Assembly: GCA_902761055.1 (NCBI GenBank) | Contig: CACWIS010000002.1 | Span: forward strand, 44,406-108,405 | Direction of reading: 5' to 3' | DNA from: Oscillospiraceae bacterium | Lineage (GTDB): Bacteria; Bacillota; Clostridia; Oscillospirales; Oscillospiraceae | Length of the DNA: 64,000 nt | Shown: positions 1-8,328 of the stretch, in pieces | Position numbering within the stretch: the first letter of the stretch is position 1 | Layout: every line of letters begins with the position of its first letter | Position numbers and translations under genes: made by a program | Notes under the pieces: generated by a model | What the model was told of the DNA's origin: nothing | The model's database searches: none | What the model saw: only the letters and a program-made list of their open reading frames with translations

Positions 1-429
1 TCCAGGATCTTCGACCGCGTGATCGTGTGCGTCATGAAAAACTCCGCCAAGACCTCGCAGATGTTCACGGCCGAGGAGAGAACGGACATGGTCCGGCGCG
101 CGGTCGTGCGCTATGAGAACGTCGAGGTGGACTGCTCGGACATCCTGCTGGCGGAATACGCCAAACAGTTCGAAAACCCTGTGATCGTCAAGGGCCTTCG
201 TGCGGCCTCTGACTTTGAATATGAGTTCCAGATGGATCTCGTCAACAAGAACATCAATCCCAGCCTGGAGACCATGTTCCTGACGGCGAGCGGGAAGTAC
301 ACCTTCCTGAGTTCGTCCGTCGTGCGGGAAATGGCCCGATACGGCGCCGACCTCACCGGTCTGGTGCCGAGCGAACTGATCGAGGAAATCGAAAGAAAAG
401 CCAAACAATGGGGGAAAAACAATGGATAA
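1..429 (+). CDS. coaD: Phosphopantetheine adenylyltransferase, 5' truncated by window edge
   Basis: This enzyme transfers AMP to 4'-phosphopantetheine in the penultimate step of coenzyme A synthesis in the cytoplasm. The frame is open from base 1, so the start lies outside the window. About 20-25 N-terminal residues are missing, including the HxGH nucleotide-binding region. What remains matches the family: the segment beginning IFDRVIV, the FTAEERTDMVRRAV stretch, and the C-terminal LSSSVVREMARYG motif that corresponds to the ISS-S-VRE signature. The stop overlaps the start of the next gene by 8 bases, so the two are translationally coupled. The identification is firm and only the 5' end is unknown. 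Confidence 0.93.
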   Translation, partial: SRIFDRVIVCVMKNSAKTSQMFTAEERTDMVRRAVVRYENVEVDCSDILLAEYAKQFENPVIVKGLRAASDFEYEFQMDLVNKNINPSLETMFLTASGKYTFLSSSVVREMARYGADLTGLVPSELIEEIERKAKQWGKNNG

Positions 430-931
430 CAGCAACGATGTCATTGAACTGCTCGACATTCTCTACGGCATGGTGACAGAAGCATGGGGCGTGCCGCTCG
501 GCAATGACAAGTGCATCATCGAGCGTGACAAGGCCATCGAGATCATCAACGACATCAAGGCGAATCTCCCCAGCGCGCTGGCCGAGGCCAAGCGACTGGT
601 CGCCGCGCGCGACGAGTTCATCGGCAATGCAAAGCGCGAGGCGGAGGCCATGCGCAAGAGCGCCGAGGAAAAGGCGCGCATCATGGTCGAGGAGCAGGAG
701 ATCGTCCGCGTTGCCAAGGAGCGCAGCGCCGAGATGATCGCCGCGGCCGAGAACAAGTCCAGAGAACTCCGAAAGGTCGCCGCGGACTACGTCGACGATC
801 TGATGTGTCAGGCCGAGGAGAGCATTTCAAGCGCGCTCTCCACCGTGCAGAGCTCGCGCGTTGCCTTCAAGAGCAGCGCCGGCGGCGCCGCTTCCAAGCC
901 GGCGAAGCAGGAACTGCCGGAAGAGGAATAA
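422..931 (+). CDS. Coiled-coil protein of unknown function downstream of coaD
   Basis: A 169-residue protein dominated by a long charged alpha-helical stretch (about residues 35-145) rich in Ala, Glu, Lys and Arg, with the heptad-like pattern of a coiled coil. It has no signal peptide or membrane segment. The C-terminal 25 residues are Ala/Ser/Pro/Glu-rich and probably disordered. It overlaps coaD by 8 bases and is followed at once by a terminator, so it ends the coaD operon. Similar proteins next to coaD in Clostridia are often labelled ATPase, but I see no Walker motif here. A structural or DivIVA-like role is possible but unproven. Confidence 0.75.
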   Translation: MDNSNDVIELLDILYGMVTEAWGVPLGNDKCIIERDKAIEIINDIKANLPSALAEAKRLVAARDEFIGNAKREAEAMRKSAEEKARIMVEEQEIVRVAKERSAEMIAAAENKSRELRKVAADYVDDLMCQAEESISSALSTVQSSRVAFKSSAGGAASKPAKQELPEEE

Positions 932-951
932 GAAACGCGCGAACGAAAAAT

Positions 952-990
952 GCCCGAGCCCATATTTTGGGTTCGGGCTTTTGCTTTTTT
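952..990 (+). terminator. Intrinsic terminator of the coaD operon
   Basis: A 10-bp stem (gcccgagccc with gggttcgggc, one G:U pair), a 7-base loop and then a T-rich tail (ttttgctttttt). It separates the coaD operon from the cell-division operon. Confidence 0.88.
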
Positions 991-1061
991 CTACATCTTG
1001 CGATGCCGTTTTTCCTTAATAATACGCAAAAAATAAGACAAAAAAAGACAAAAAGTTTCTC

Positions 1062-1126
1062 TTGCTTTTTGCGGGACGCCCCCCTATAATTGAAATGGAT
1101 GTGGAGAAAAGTGGGGCAAAATGGAG
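1062..1126 (+). promoter_or_regulatory. Promoter of the mra/dcw operon with MraZ operator repeats
   Basis: A -35 box TTGCTT (1062-1067) and a -10 box TATAAT (1085-1090) are separated by exactly 17 bp. Just downstream are three repeats TGGAG, TGGGG, TGGAG at 1102-1106, 1112-1116 and 1122-1126, each separated by 5 bp so that they fall on one face of the helix. E. coli MraZ is known to bind TGGGN repeats spaced this way upstream of its own gene. The array covers the expected transcription start, which fits autorepression by the MraZ encoded next (inference). Confidence 0.8.
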
Positions 1127-1153
1127 CGGATTGAAGGAGAAAGGGTGCGGCAG

Positions 1154-1570
1154 ATGACGGGCGAATACCGGCATTCCCTTGACAATAAGGGCAGACTGTT
1201 TATCCCCGCAAAGCTCAGAGAGGAGCTTGGCGAGGTTTTCTATATCACATTATCCATGGATCGGTGTCTGTGCGTCTACAGCGCCGAGAGCTGGCAGAGC
1301 TTTTCGGAGAAGGTGGGCGCGATGCCCTACGTCAAACAGCGGCGAATGCGGCCGCTCTTTGCGCACGCGGCGCGCTGCGAGCTGGACAGTCAGGGACGCA
1401 CGATCATCCCGCAGAACCTGCGCGCCTACGCATCGCTGACGAAGAACGTGACGGTCGTCGGCTGCAACAACCATGCCGAACTGTGGGACAGCGAAGCCTG
1501 GCAGAGCGTGTATGAAAGCGAGTCTACGCCGGAAAACATCGCCGCGGCCATGGAGGAGCTCGATTTCTGA
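1154..1570 (+). CDS. mraZ: Transcriptional regulator MraZ
   Basis: MraZ is a ring-forming DNA-binding protein that controls the division and cell-wall operon from its own promoter. The 138-residue product has two AbrB/SpoVT-like half-domains, each with its signature: LDNKGRLFIP near the N-terminus and LDSQGRTIIP in the second half. I chose the ATG at 1154, which gives the family-typical start MTGEYRHSLD. The upstream in-frame ATG at 1121 lies inside the operator repeats and would add 11 atypical residues. The Shine-Dalgarno aaggaga is about 13 bases upstream, somewhat far. The stop overlaps rsmH by one base. Confidence 0.93.
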   Translation: MTGEYRHSLDNKGRLFIPAKLREELGEVFYITLSMDRCLCVYSAESWQSFSEKVGAMPYVKQRRMRPLFAHAARCELDSQGRTIIPQNLRAYASLTKNVTVVGCNNHAELWDSEAWQSVYESESTPENIAAAMEELDF

Positions 1571-2505
1571 TGAGCGAATACAAGCACGTCTCCGTCCTGC
1601 TGGACGAATGTATCGAGAATCTGAACATCCGTCCCGACGGCGTTTATGTCGACGGGACGCTTGGTCTCGGCGGCCATTCGCTGGAGATCGCAAAGCGTCT
1701 GGGGAGTGGCCGGCTCGTCTGCATCGACCGTGATGAGACGGCGATCGCGCGCGCCTCGGAACGGCTTGCGGAATACCGCAATCACATCACCTTCGTCCAC
1801 GGAAACTTTTCCGATACGGTTTCGATCCTCGACTCGCTCGGGATCGGGGCTGTGGACGGGATGCTGTTCGATCTCGGCGTCTCCTCGCCCCAGCTGGATG
1901 AATCCGGACGGGGCTTTTCCTATATGAAAGACGCGCCGCTGGATATGCGCATGGACGCGAGCGCGGCGCTGACGGCCCGCACGATCGTCAACGAATGGGA
2001 TGAGAACACCCTCAACCGGATCCTTTGGGATTACGGGGAGGAGCGCTACGCGCGGCGCATCACGGCCGCGATCCTCGCACGCCGCGCCGAGCGGCCGATC
2101 GAGACGACGGGAGAACTCACGGAAATCATCCGCGGAGCGATGCCGGCCGCAGCGCTGCGCGAAAAACAGCACCCGGCCAAGCGCAGCTTCCAGGCGATCC
2201 GCATCGCCGTGAACGACGAACTCGGCGAGGTGGAGCGCATGATGGAAAGCGCGCCGGACAGGCTGCGCCCGGGCGGACGGCTGTGTGTGATCAGCTTTCA
2301 CTCCCTCGAGGACCGGATCGTCAAAAACGGAATCGCACGGCGTGAGAACGGCTGCACCTGCCCGCGCGAGGCGCCGATCTGTACCTGCGGCTTCGTGCGA
2401 ACGCTGCGAAGCGTGACGCGAAAGCCCATCCTGCCGGGAGAGGAAGAGCTTGAACGCAATCCCCGCGCCCGCAGCGCCAAGCTGCGCGTGGCGGAGCGGG
2501 TATAA
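1570..2505 (+). CDS. rsmH: 16S rRNA (cytosine-1402 N4)-methyltransferase
   Basis: RsmH (MraW) methylates the N4 position of C1402 in 16S rRNA using S-adenosylmethionine. The 311-residue protein has normal family length. Visible motifs are the SAM-binding YVDGTLGLGGHS near residue 26, LFDLGVSSPQLD, DMRMD, KRSFQAIRIAVNDEL and ISFHSLEDRIVK. It starts in a TGATG junction with mraZ, implying translational coupling. Its place directly after mraZ is the standard Firmicutes order. Confidence 0.96.
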   Translation: MSEYKHVSVLLDECIENLNIRPDGVYVDGTLGLGGHSLEIAKRLGSGRLVCIDRDETAIARASERLAEYRNHITFVHGNFSDTVSILDSLGIGAVDGMLFDLGVSSPQLDESGRGFSYMKDAPLDMRMDASAALTARTIVNEWDENTLNRILWDYGEERYARRITAAILARRAERPIETTGELTEIIRGAMPAAALREKQHPAKRSFQAIRIAVNDELGEVERMMESAPDRLRPGGRLCVISFHSLEDRIVKNGIARRENGCTCPREAPICTCGFVRTLRSVTRKPILPGEEELERNPRARSAKLRVAERV

Positions 2506-2520
2506 GGACGGAGCGGGAAA

Positions 2521-2793
2521 ATGGGTCGAACAGTCAGAGTCCTGTGCTGTTTTCTCGCGGCGCTGCTTTTGGTGCTTTCCTTGCTCACCGAGATCCGCAC
2601 GAACGCGCTGCGGGACGAGCTGGACGCGCTGCGGCAGGAAGAAGAAACGCTCAGCGAAGAGATCCGCATCCTTGACGTGCGTTTGGCGTCCCGGCTGCCG
2701 ATCGAGGAGATCGAGCGTCTTGCGGAAGAAGAGCTGGGAATGCGGCCCTGCCGCCCCGATCAGCGCGTATATCTGACGCTCGGCGAGTCATAG
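2521..2793 (+). CDS. ftsL: Cell division protein FtsL-like
   Basis: A 90-residue bitopic membrane protein with a short cytoplasmic N-terminus (MGRTVR), one hydrophobic segment (about residues 7-22) and an extracytoplasmic charged helix that looks like a coiled coil (about 25-60). This is the FtsL/septum-formation-initiator layout, and the position between rsmH and the class B PBP is where ftsL belongs. FtsL partners with DivIC/FtsB and FtsQ/DivIB to activate septal synthesis. Sequence conservation in this family is low, so the call rests mainly on topology, size and position. Confidence 0.85.
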   Translation: MGRTVRVLCCFLAALLLVLSLLTEIRTNALRDELDALRQEEETLSEEIRILDVRLASRLPIEEIERLAEEELGMRPCRPDQRVYLTLGES

Positions 2794-2848
2794 CACGGCC
2801 TTTCCCCGAATAAAATAGAGCAGAATCTGTTTTTATCGGGAGGCCGCG

Positions 2849-5167
2849 ATGCCGCAAAACGAAAAGAATTACGGGCCGTCTCTCGGCCTCAGACGCCGCA
2901 CGCTGCTGTTGATGGCAGTGTGCGGCATTGTGTCGTTTGCCCTTCTGCTCGCACGGCTCTATCGGCTGCAGATCACGGATCACGAGCGCTACGAGACGCT
3001 CGCGGTGGCGCAGCAGCTGCGCGAGGCTTCGGCCTCGAACGAGCGGGGCACGATTTATGACCGCGGCGGGGTGCCGCTCGCGATCAGCGCGTCGGTGGAC
3101 AACGTTTATCTCAGCCCCATGGAGATCGAGATGTATGGAGAGAACAGGGAACTGATCGCGGACGAGCTCTCCCGCATCCTTGGGATCGACCGTGCGGAGA
3201 TCCTTGAAAAAGCGGGACATAGCGGCTCGTGGTACGTGACCGTTGCACGCAAGGTCGAGGCGGAGACGGCACGGCAGGTGAGGGAATTCAAGGACCGCTG
3301 CGGCATTCGGGGCGTGCGGCTGGAAACGGATCGCAAGCGCTATTATCCCAATTCCTCGCTCGCCTGTCATCTTCTGGGATTTGTGGGAACGGACAATGTC
3401 GGTCTTGAAGGCATTGAGGCGCAGTACGATCCCTTCCTGCGGGGCGGAAAAGGCAGGAGTGTGCGCGAGGCGAACGCCTACGGAACAGACATGCTCTTCG
3501 AGAGCTGGGGCGACTATCTTCCGGGCGAGGACGGCTGCGACGTCGTGACGACGATCGACTCGACGATCCAGTATTATGTCGAAAAGCATCTCAAGCAGGC
3601 TGTCGCAGACTATGACATCCGCAACGGGGCGGGTGCGATCGCGATGGACGTCAACACGGGCGCCGTGCTGGCGATGGCCTCGCTCGACGGCTATGACCCG
3701 AACGACTTTCTCGCCGTCGGCGGGAAGGCCCGCGCCGCCGTGGATGCGGCGGCGGACGAGGAGGAGCGGGCCGCTCTGCTGCGCGCCTTCCGGGAGCGGC
3801 AGTGGCGCAACAAGGCGCTGTCCGATACCTACGAGCCCGGATCGACTTTCAAGATCATCACGCTCTCGATGGCGCTGGACTGCGGCGCGGTCTCGACGGG
3901 AGATTTCTTCTACTGTCCCGGAAGCGTCAGCGTCGTCGGCCGCAGCTCGCCCATCCGCTGCTGGAAGGACGGCGGCCACGGCTCGCAGAGCCTGACACAG
4001 AGCGTGCAGCATTCCTGCAACGCGGCCTTCGTCACGATCGGCCAGCGCGTCGGCGCGGAGCGCTTTTATCAGTATTGCGACGCGTTCGGGTTTCTCCGCC
4101 TTTCGGAGGATCCCGACGAGCAGTTGACTGCGCGCACGGGCATCGACCTCGCGGGCGAGAGCGGCAGTATCTGGTGGAGCCGAAATGTATTCTGCTCGCC
4201 GAAGAACCTCTCGCAGCTTGCGGCGGCATCCTTCGGGCAGACCTTTACGATCACGCCGCTGCAGCTCATCACGGCGGTCAGCGCCTGCGTCAACGGAGGA
4301 CGGCTGATGAAACCTTATGTCGTCAGCGAGATCCGGAGCGCGGATGGCGCGATACTGCAGCGCCGGGAGCCGGAAATGGTGCGGCAGGTCATCCGGGCCG
4401 AGACCAGCGAAAAGGTCCGCGCGATCCTCGAACAGGTCGTAGGCGACCCGAATGAGGGGACCGGACGCAACGCGGCCGTCGCAGGCTACCGCATCGGCGG
4501 CAAAACCGGGACGAGCGAGAAGGTCAGCCTCGAGGCTGCGACCGGGGAGAAGGAATACATCGTCTCTTTCATCGGCTTTGCGCCTGCCGACGATCCGCAG
4601 ATCGCGGTCCTGGTCTTTCTCGACACGCCCTCAAGCGAATCCGGCATCTATATCAGCGGCGGCCAGATGGCCGCGCCTGTCGTCGGCGCGATGATGGCGG
4701 ACGTGCTGCCCTATCTCGGTGTCGAGCCTGTCTACAGCGAAGAAGACGCGGCGCGGATGGACGCCGTGATGCCGCAGCTCGTCGGAAAGACGCTTGAAGA
4801 GGCCGCGGCGGCCGTGCGGGAAGCGGGACTGCGATACCGAACGCTCGGCGACGGCGGACGGGTGACGGCCCAGCTTCCGGCCGCGCATTTTCAGATCGCA
4901 AGGGGCACCGAGATCATCCTGTATCTGGGTGCGGAGATATCAAATGAAAAAGAAAGTGTTTCCAATCTTGTCGGAATGCGGTATAATGAGGCGCGTGACG
5001 TGCTGTCACGCCGCGGGATCTTTCTCCATGCGCGCGGCACGGTCAGCGACGGAGAAAGTCAATGCGTTGCGGCGCAAAGCGTCGAAGAGGGCGCAAGCGT
5101 TGATCACGGCTGCGTGATCGAGGTCGTGCTCATCGACGCGGACGAATCCATGCTGGGCAAGTATTGA
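2849..5167 (+). CDS. Class B penicillin-binding protein with PASTA domains (SpoVD/FtsI type)
   Basis: A septal transpeptidase that cross-links peptidoglycan outside the membrane. The 772-residue protein has an N-terminal signal anchor (about 15-40), a PBP dimerisation region and a transpeptidase domain with all three active-site motifs: SxxK at Ser332-Lys335 (in EPGSTFK), SxN at Ser389-Cys390-Asn391, and KTG at Lys552-Gly554. Two C-terminal PASTA repeats follow, at about 641-700 and 703-768. A good Shine-Dalgarno (gggagg) precedes the start. PASTA domains and the mra position fit both SpoVD (spore cortex) and PBP2B (division). With only one such gene here, the division role is likely and a sporulation role possible. 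Confidence 0.93.
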   Translation: MPQNEKNYGPSLGLRRRTLLLMAVCGIVSFALLLARLYRLQITDHERYETLAVAQQLREASASNERGTIYDRGGVPLAISASVDNVYLSPMEIEMYGENRELIADELSRILGIDRAEILEKAGHSGSWYVTVARKVEAETARQVREFKDRCGIRGVRLETDRKRYYPNSSLACHLLGFVGTDNVGLEGIEAQYDPFLRGGKGRSVREANAYGTDMLFESWGDYLPGEDGCDVVTTIDSTIQYYVEKHLKQAVADYDIRNGAGAIAMDVNTGAVLAMASLDGYDPNDFLAVGGKARAAVDAAADEEERAALLRAFRERQWRNKALSDTYEPGSTFKIITLSMALDCGAVSTGDFFYCPGSVSVVGRSSPIRCWKDGGHGSQSLTQSVQHSCNAAFVTIGQRVGAERFYQYCDAFGFLRLSEDPDEQLTARTGIDLAGESGSIWWSRNVFCSPKNLSQLAAASFGQTFTITPLQLITAVSACVNGGRLMKPYVVSEIRSADGAILQRREPEMVRQVIRAETSEKVRAILEQVVGDPNEGTGRNAAVAGYRIGGKTGTSEKVSLEAATGEKEYIVSFIGFAPADDPQIAVLVFLDTPSSESGIYISGGQMAAPVVGAMMADVLPYLGVEPVYSEEDAARMDAVMPQLVGKTLEEAAAAVREAGLRYRTLGDGGRVTAQLPAAHFQIARGTEIILYLGAEISNEKESVSNLVGMRYNEARDVLSRRGIFLHARGTVSDGESQCVAAQSVEEGASVDHGCVIEVVLIDADESMLGKY

Positions 5168-5186
5168 AGATCACAGAGGAAGAAAC

Positions 5187-6641
5187 ATGAAGCTCTACGA
5201 GATCCTGAAGGATATCGAGGTCCTTTCCGCCACGGCGGATATGAATACGGAGATCGGCGGCGTGAGCTACGACTCGCGCAGAACGGAGAGGGGAGACCTT
5301 TTTGTCGCCATCAAGGGCTTTGAGTCCGACGGACACCGTTTTATCCCAAAGGCGGCGGAAAAGGGCGCTGCGGCCGTGCTCTGCGAGGACGCGCCGACGG
5401 ACGGCACGCCGTACGTGCGGATCGCGGACTGCCGCAGAGGGCTCGCGATCGCGAGCCGCAACCTGTTCGGCGATCCCGCGTCGCAGATGACGGTCATCGG
5501 CATCACCGGCACCAGCGGCAAGACCAGCTCGAGCTATCTCATCAAGCACATGCTTGAGCGGATCCCGGGCGCCAAGGTCGGCCTGATCGGCACGAACGGT
5601 CACATGATCGGACAGGAATTCCTGCACTCCGAATTCACCACGCCCGAGAGCTATGAACTGCAGAAGCTGTTTCGCCGCATGGCGGACGAGGGCTGCAGCC
5701 ATGTCGTGATGGAGGTGTCGTCGCACTCGCTTGTGCTCGAGCGCGTCGCGGGCGTGCACTTCGACGTCGTGCTCTATACGAATCTCTCGCAGGACCATCT
5801 GGATTTCCACAAGACGATGGAGGAATATGCCGCGGCGAAGAAAAAGATCTTCTCCATGTGCTCGCGCGCCTGCGTCAATGCCGACGACGCCTGGGCGGGA
5901 TACATGACCGAAGGCGAGGGCTGTCCCGTGCTGCGCTTCACCGCCGCGGACGCGGAGGCGGAGCTGCGCGCCGAAAACATCGAGCTGAGCGCCGGCGGCG
6001 TGCGCTTTGACGCACTGTACGAAGAAAAGCGCACCGCGGCCTTTCTGGGCATTCCGGGTCTGTTCTCGGTGCACAACGCTCTGGGCGTAATAGCGGTCGG
6101 CCTCACGCTGGGTCTTTCCCTCGAGGAATGCGCCGCCGCGCTCGCCAGCGCGAAGGGCGTCAAGGGGCGCATGGAAAGCGTCCCGACCGACGGGGATTAC
6201 GATGTCCTCATCGACTACTCCCACAAGCCGGATGCGCTGGAGAATGCGCTCAAGACGCTGCGGCCGGTCACGCGCGGGCGGCTGATCGTCCTCTTCGGCT
6301 GCGGCGGCGACCGCGACCGCGGCAAACGTCCGATCATGGGCGAGATCGCGGAAAAGAACGCGGACCTGTGCATCGTGACGAGCGACAACCCGCGTACCGA
6401 GGACCCCGAGGCCATCATCGACGAGATCATGTCGGGCTTTTCCGCGCATGCGGACAAGGTGATCCGGATCTGCGACAGGACGGAAGCCATCCGTACCGCA
6501 CTTGACAACGCGCGCGCCGGTGATGTAATATTGCTTGCCGGGAAAGGTCACGAGGATTACCAGATCGTGGGGCATGAAAAGCATCACATGGACGAGAGAG
6601 AGATCGTGGCCGACCACCTTGAAAAGAGGAAGCAAAGATGA
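5187..6641 (+). CDS. murE: UDP-MurNAc-L-Ala-D-Glu:meso-diaminopimelate ligase
   Basis: MurE adds the third amino acid to the peptidoglycan stem peptide in the cytoplasm. The 484-residue protein shows the ATP-binding loop GITGTSGKTSSS (about residues 109-120), the central domain segment with NLSQDHLDFH, and the motif DNPR in TSDNPRTEDP. DNPR is known to mark enzymes that use meso-diaminopimelate rather than lysine, so this organism probably has a diaminopimelate-type wall. It overlaps mraY by 4 bases (ATGA). Confidence 0.96.
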   Translation: MKLYEILKDIEVLSATADMNTEIGGVSYDSRRTERGDLFVAIKGFESDGHRFIPKAAEKGAAAVLCEDAPTDGTPYVRIADCRRGLAIASRNLFGDPASQMTVIGITGTSGKTSSSYLIKHMLERIPGAKVGLIGTNGHMIGQEFLHSEFTTPESYELQKLFRRMADEGCSHVVMEVSSHSLVLERVAGVHFDVVLYTNLSQDHLDFHKTMEEYAAAKKKIFSMCSRACVNADDAWAGYMTEGEGCPVLRFTAADAEAELRAENIELSAGGVRFDALYEEKRTAAFLGIPGLFSVHNALGVIAVGLTLGLSLEECAAALASAKGVKGRMESVPTDGDYDVLIDYSHKPDALENALKTLRPVTRGRLIVLFGCGGDRDRGKRPIMGEIAEKNADLCIVTSDNPRTEDPEAIIDEIMSGFSAHADKVIRICDRTEAIRTALDNARAGDVILLAGKGHEDYQIVGHEKHHMDEREIVADHLEKRKQR

Positions 6642-7648
6642 CGATAAAGCTGATGTGCTCGTTTATCCTGTCGTTCCTGTTTGCCACGGCTTTCGGGAAG
6701 ATATACATCCCCTGGCTGCGTAAGCTGAAGGCCGGACAGGAGATCCGGAGCGAGGTCGAATGGCATAAATCCAAGAGCGGCACGCCGACGATGGGCGGCT
6801 GGATGTTCATACTCGGCGTCCTGCTTTCGCTGCTGACCATCGGATTTCCGAGCATGATGCGCGGGCGCTTCGTGCATCTGTTCGTCTTCCTCTTCGCGCT
6901 GGTATTCGGCTTCATCGGTTTCCTTGACGACTGGGAAAAGATCCGTCACGCGCAGAACCTCGGCCTGTCAGCCAGAATGAAATTCCTTCTGCAGCTGGCC
7001 GCTGCGCTGGCCTTCATTTTCCTGATGCGCCGCCTCGGCTTCGTCAGGCCGAACCTCTACATCCCCTTCGTCAACACGAGCGTCCCGCTGCCCGAGTGGC
7101 TGTACTTCGTGTTTGCCGCCTTCGTTATCGTCGGCACCGTCAATGCGGTCAACCTCACCGACGGCGTGGACGGGCTTGCCGCCGGCACTTCGCTGCCCGT
7201 GTGCTTTTTCTTCGTCGCGGTGACCTTTGCCTGGGGCAAGGATTTCCTTGAACTCGGCATCTTTGCCTCGGCGCTGCTGGGCGGCCTGATGGGCTTTCTC
7301 GTATACAATTTCAACCCGGCCAAGGTCTTTATGGGAGACACGGGCTCGCTGTTTCTCGGCGGGGCCGTGGCCGCGATGGCCTTCGCCTACGACATGCCGC
7401 TGATCCTGATCCTGATCGGCATCATGTATATTATCGAAACGCTCTCCGACATCATCCAGGTCGGCTACTTCAAGCTCAGCCACGGCAAGCGGGTCTTTCG
7501 TATGGCCCCCTTCCACCACCATCTGGAGATGGGCGGCTGGAGCGGTAAAAAATGGACCGAAAAGGAACTCTTCGTGCTCTTTACAGGCATAAGTCTGCTG
7601 TTCGCCGTCATATCATTTATTGGGGTGTTCCAGCGTTACGCCGTGTGA
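6638..7648 (+). CDS. mraY: Phospho-N-acetylmuramoyl-pentapeptide transferase
   Basis: MraY transfers phospho-MurNAc-pentapeptide to undecaprenyl phosphate, making lipid I at the membrane. The 336-residue polytopic protein carries family motifs: GTPTMGGW in the first cytoplasmic loop, FLDDWEK with the catalytic-region aspartates, NAVNLTDGVDGLA, FNPAKVFMGDTGSLFLGG and APFHHHLE. About ten hydrophobic segments are evident. The start overlaps the murE stop (ATGA). murD, often next in line, is missing and ftsW follows directly. Confidence 0.96.
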   Translation: MTIKLMCSFILSFLFATAFGKIYIPWLRKLKAGQEIRSEVEWHKSKSGTPTMGGWMFILGVLLSLLTIGFPSMMRGRFVHLFVFLFALVFGFIGFLDDWEKIRHAQNLGLSARMKFLLQLAAALAFIFLMRRLGFVRPNLYIPFVNTSVPLPEWLYFVFAAFVIVGTVNAVNLTDGVDGLAAGTSLPVCFFFVAVTFAWGKDFLELGIFASALLGGLMGFLVYNFNPAKVFMGDTGSLFLGGAVAAMAFAYDMPLILILIGIMYIIETLSDIIQVGYFKLSHGKRVFRMAPFHHHLEMGGWSGKKWTEKELFVLFTGISLLFAVISFIGVFQRYAV

Positions 7649-7674
7649 ATGAAAAAGCCGGGGAGGTGGGTGAC

Positions 7675-8328
7675 GTGCGTTACGAAACGGCCCGCCTCGC
7701 CGACTTTTCTGTTTTGGAGCAGCGGGAGAGAAAGGCCCCGCTCGACCAGCCCTTCCTCCTGACGGTGCTGCTCCTGCTCGGCTTCGGCGTGATCATGGTG
7801 CTCTCGGCCAGCTTCCCGCGCGCCTATTATGATCCGGGACATGTCACGGGCGGGAGCGCCACTTATTATTTCGTCCGGCAGCTGATCTTTGCGGCGGCCG
7901 GCGTCGGCGCGATGCTGTTCGCCGCGCGGCTGCCGATCTCCTTCTATCGCCGCACCGCGCCGTACTTCATGCTGCTGACGCTCGCACTGCTTGCGCTCGT
8001 GCCTTTCATCGGCGTGCGGGCAAACGGCTCGCGCCGCTGGCTCGGCGCGGCGCTGGCGCTGCTGCTGTTCGCGGCTCTCATTCTGCGCGGATACCGCATC
8101 GCGCTGCAGTGCAGGGACAGCTTCGGCGCGCTGGTCGTGGCCGGCATTACGACGCAGCTCGCGCTGCAGGTTTTTTTGAACGTCGCCGTTGTGACGAACC
8201 TGCTGCCCTGCACGGGCATTTCGCTGCCGTTTTTCAGTTACGGCGGCACGGCGCTGATCATCCAGCTTGCAGAGATGGGGATCGTGTTGAGCGCCTCAAG
8301 AGATATCATGGAAAGGGACGGGGTCTGA
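7675..8328 (+). CDS. ftsW: FtsW (SEDS glycosyltransferase) with a large internal deletion
   Basis: FtsW polymerises glycan strands at the septum with its partner class B PBP. Only 217 residues are encoded, against about 360-400 for the family. Residues 1-123 match the N-terminal part, ending in ANGSRRWLG. Residues from about 124 on match the C-terminal part (LFAALILRGYRIAL, GITTQLALQVFLNVAVVTN, PFFSYGG). The middle of a normal FtsW is gone: the QPSE segment, the large extracellular loop, and the loop with the catalytic aspartate. The frame is preserved across the junction near 8045. The GTG start at 7675 is chosen because gggaggtg lies 6 bases upstream. It is probably inactive as sequenced, or an assembly artefact. 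Confidence 0.85.
   Translation: MRYETARLADFSVLEQRERKAPLDQPFLLTVLLLLGFGVIMVLSASFPRAYYDPGHVTGGSATYYFVRQLIFAAAGVGAMLFAARLPISFYRRTAPYFMLLTLALLALVPFIGVRANGSRRWLGAALALLLFAALILRGYRIALQCRDSFGALVVAGITTQLALQVFLNVAVVTNLLPCTGISLPFFSYGGTALIIQLAEMGIVLSASRDIMERDGV

Noticed and set aside
1121-1153. An upstream start for MraZ at 1121
   Set aside because: That ATG lies inside the third operator repeat, and the extra residues are not part of the family. The start at 1154 gives the conserved N-terminus.
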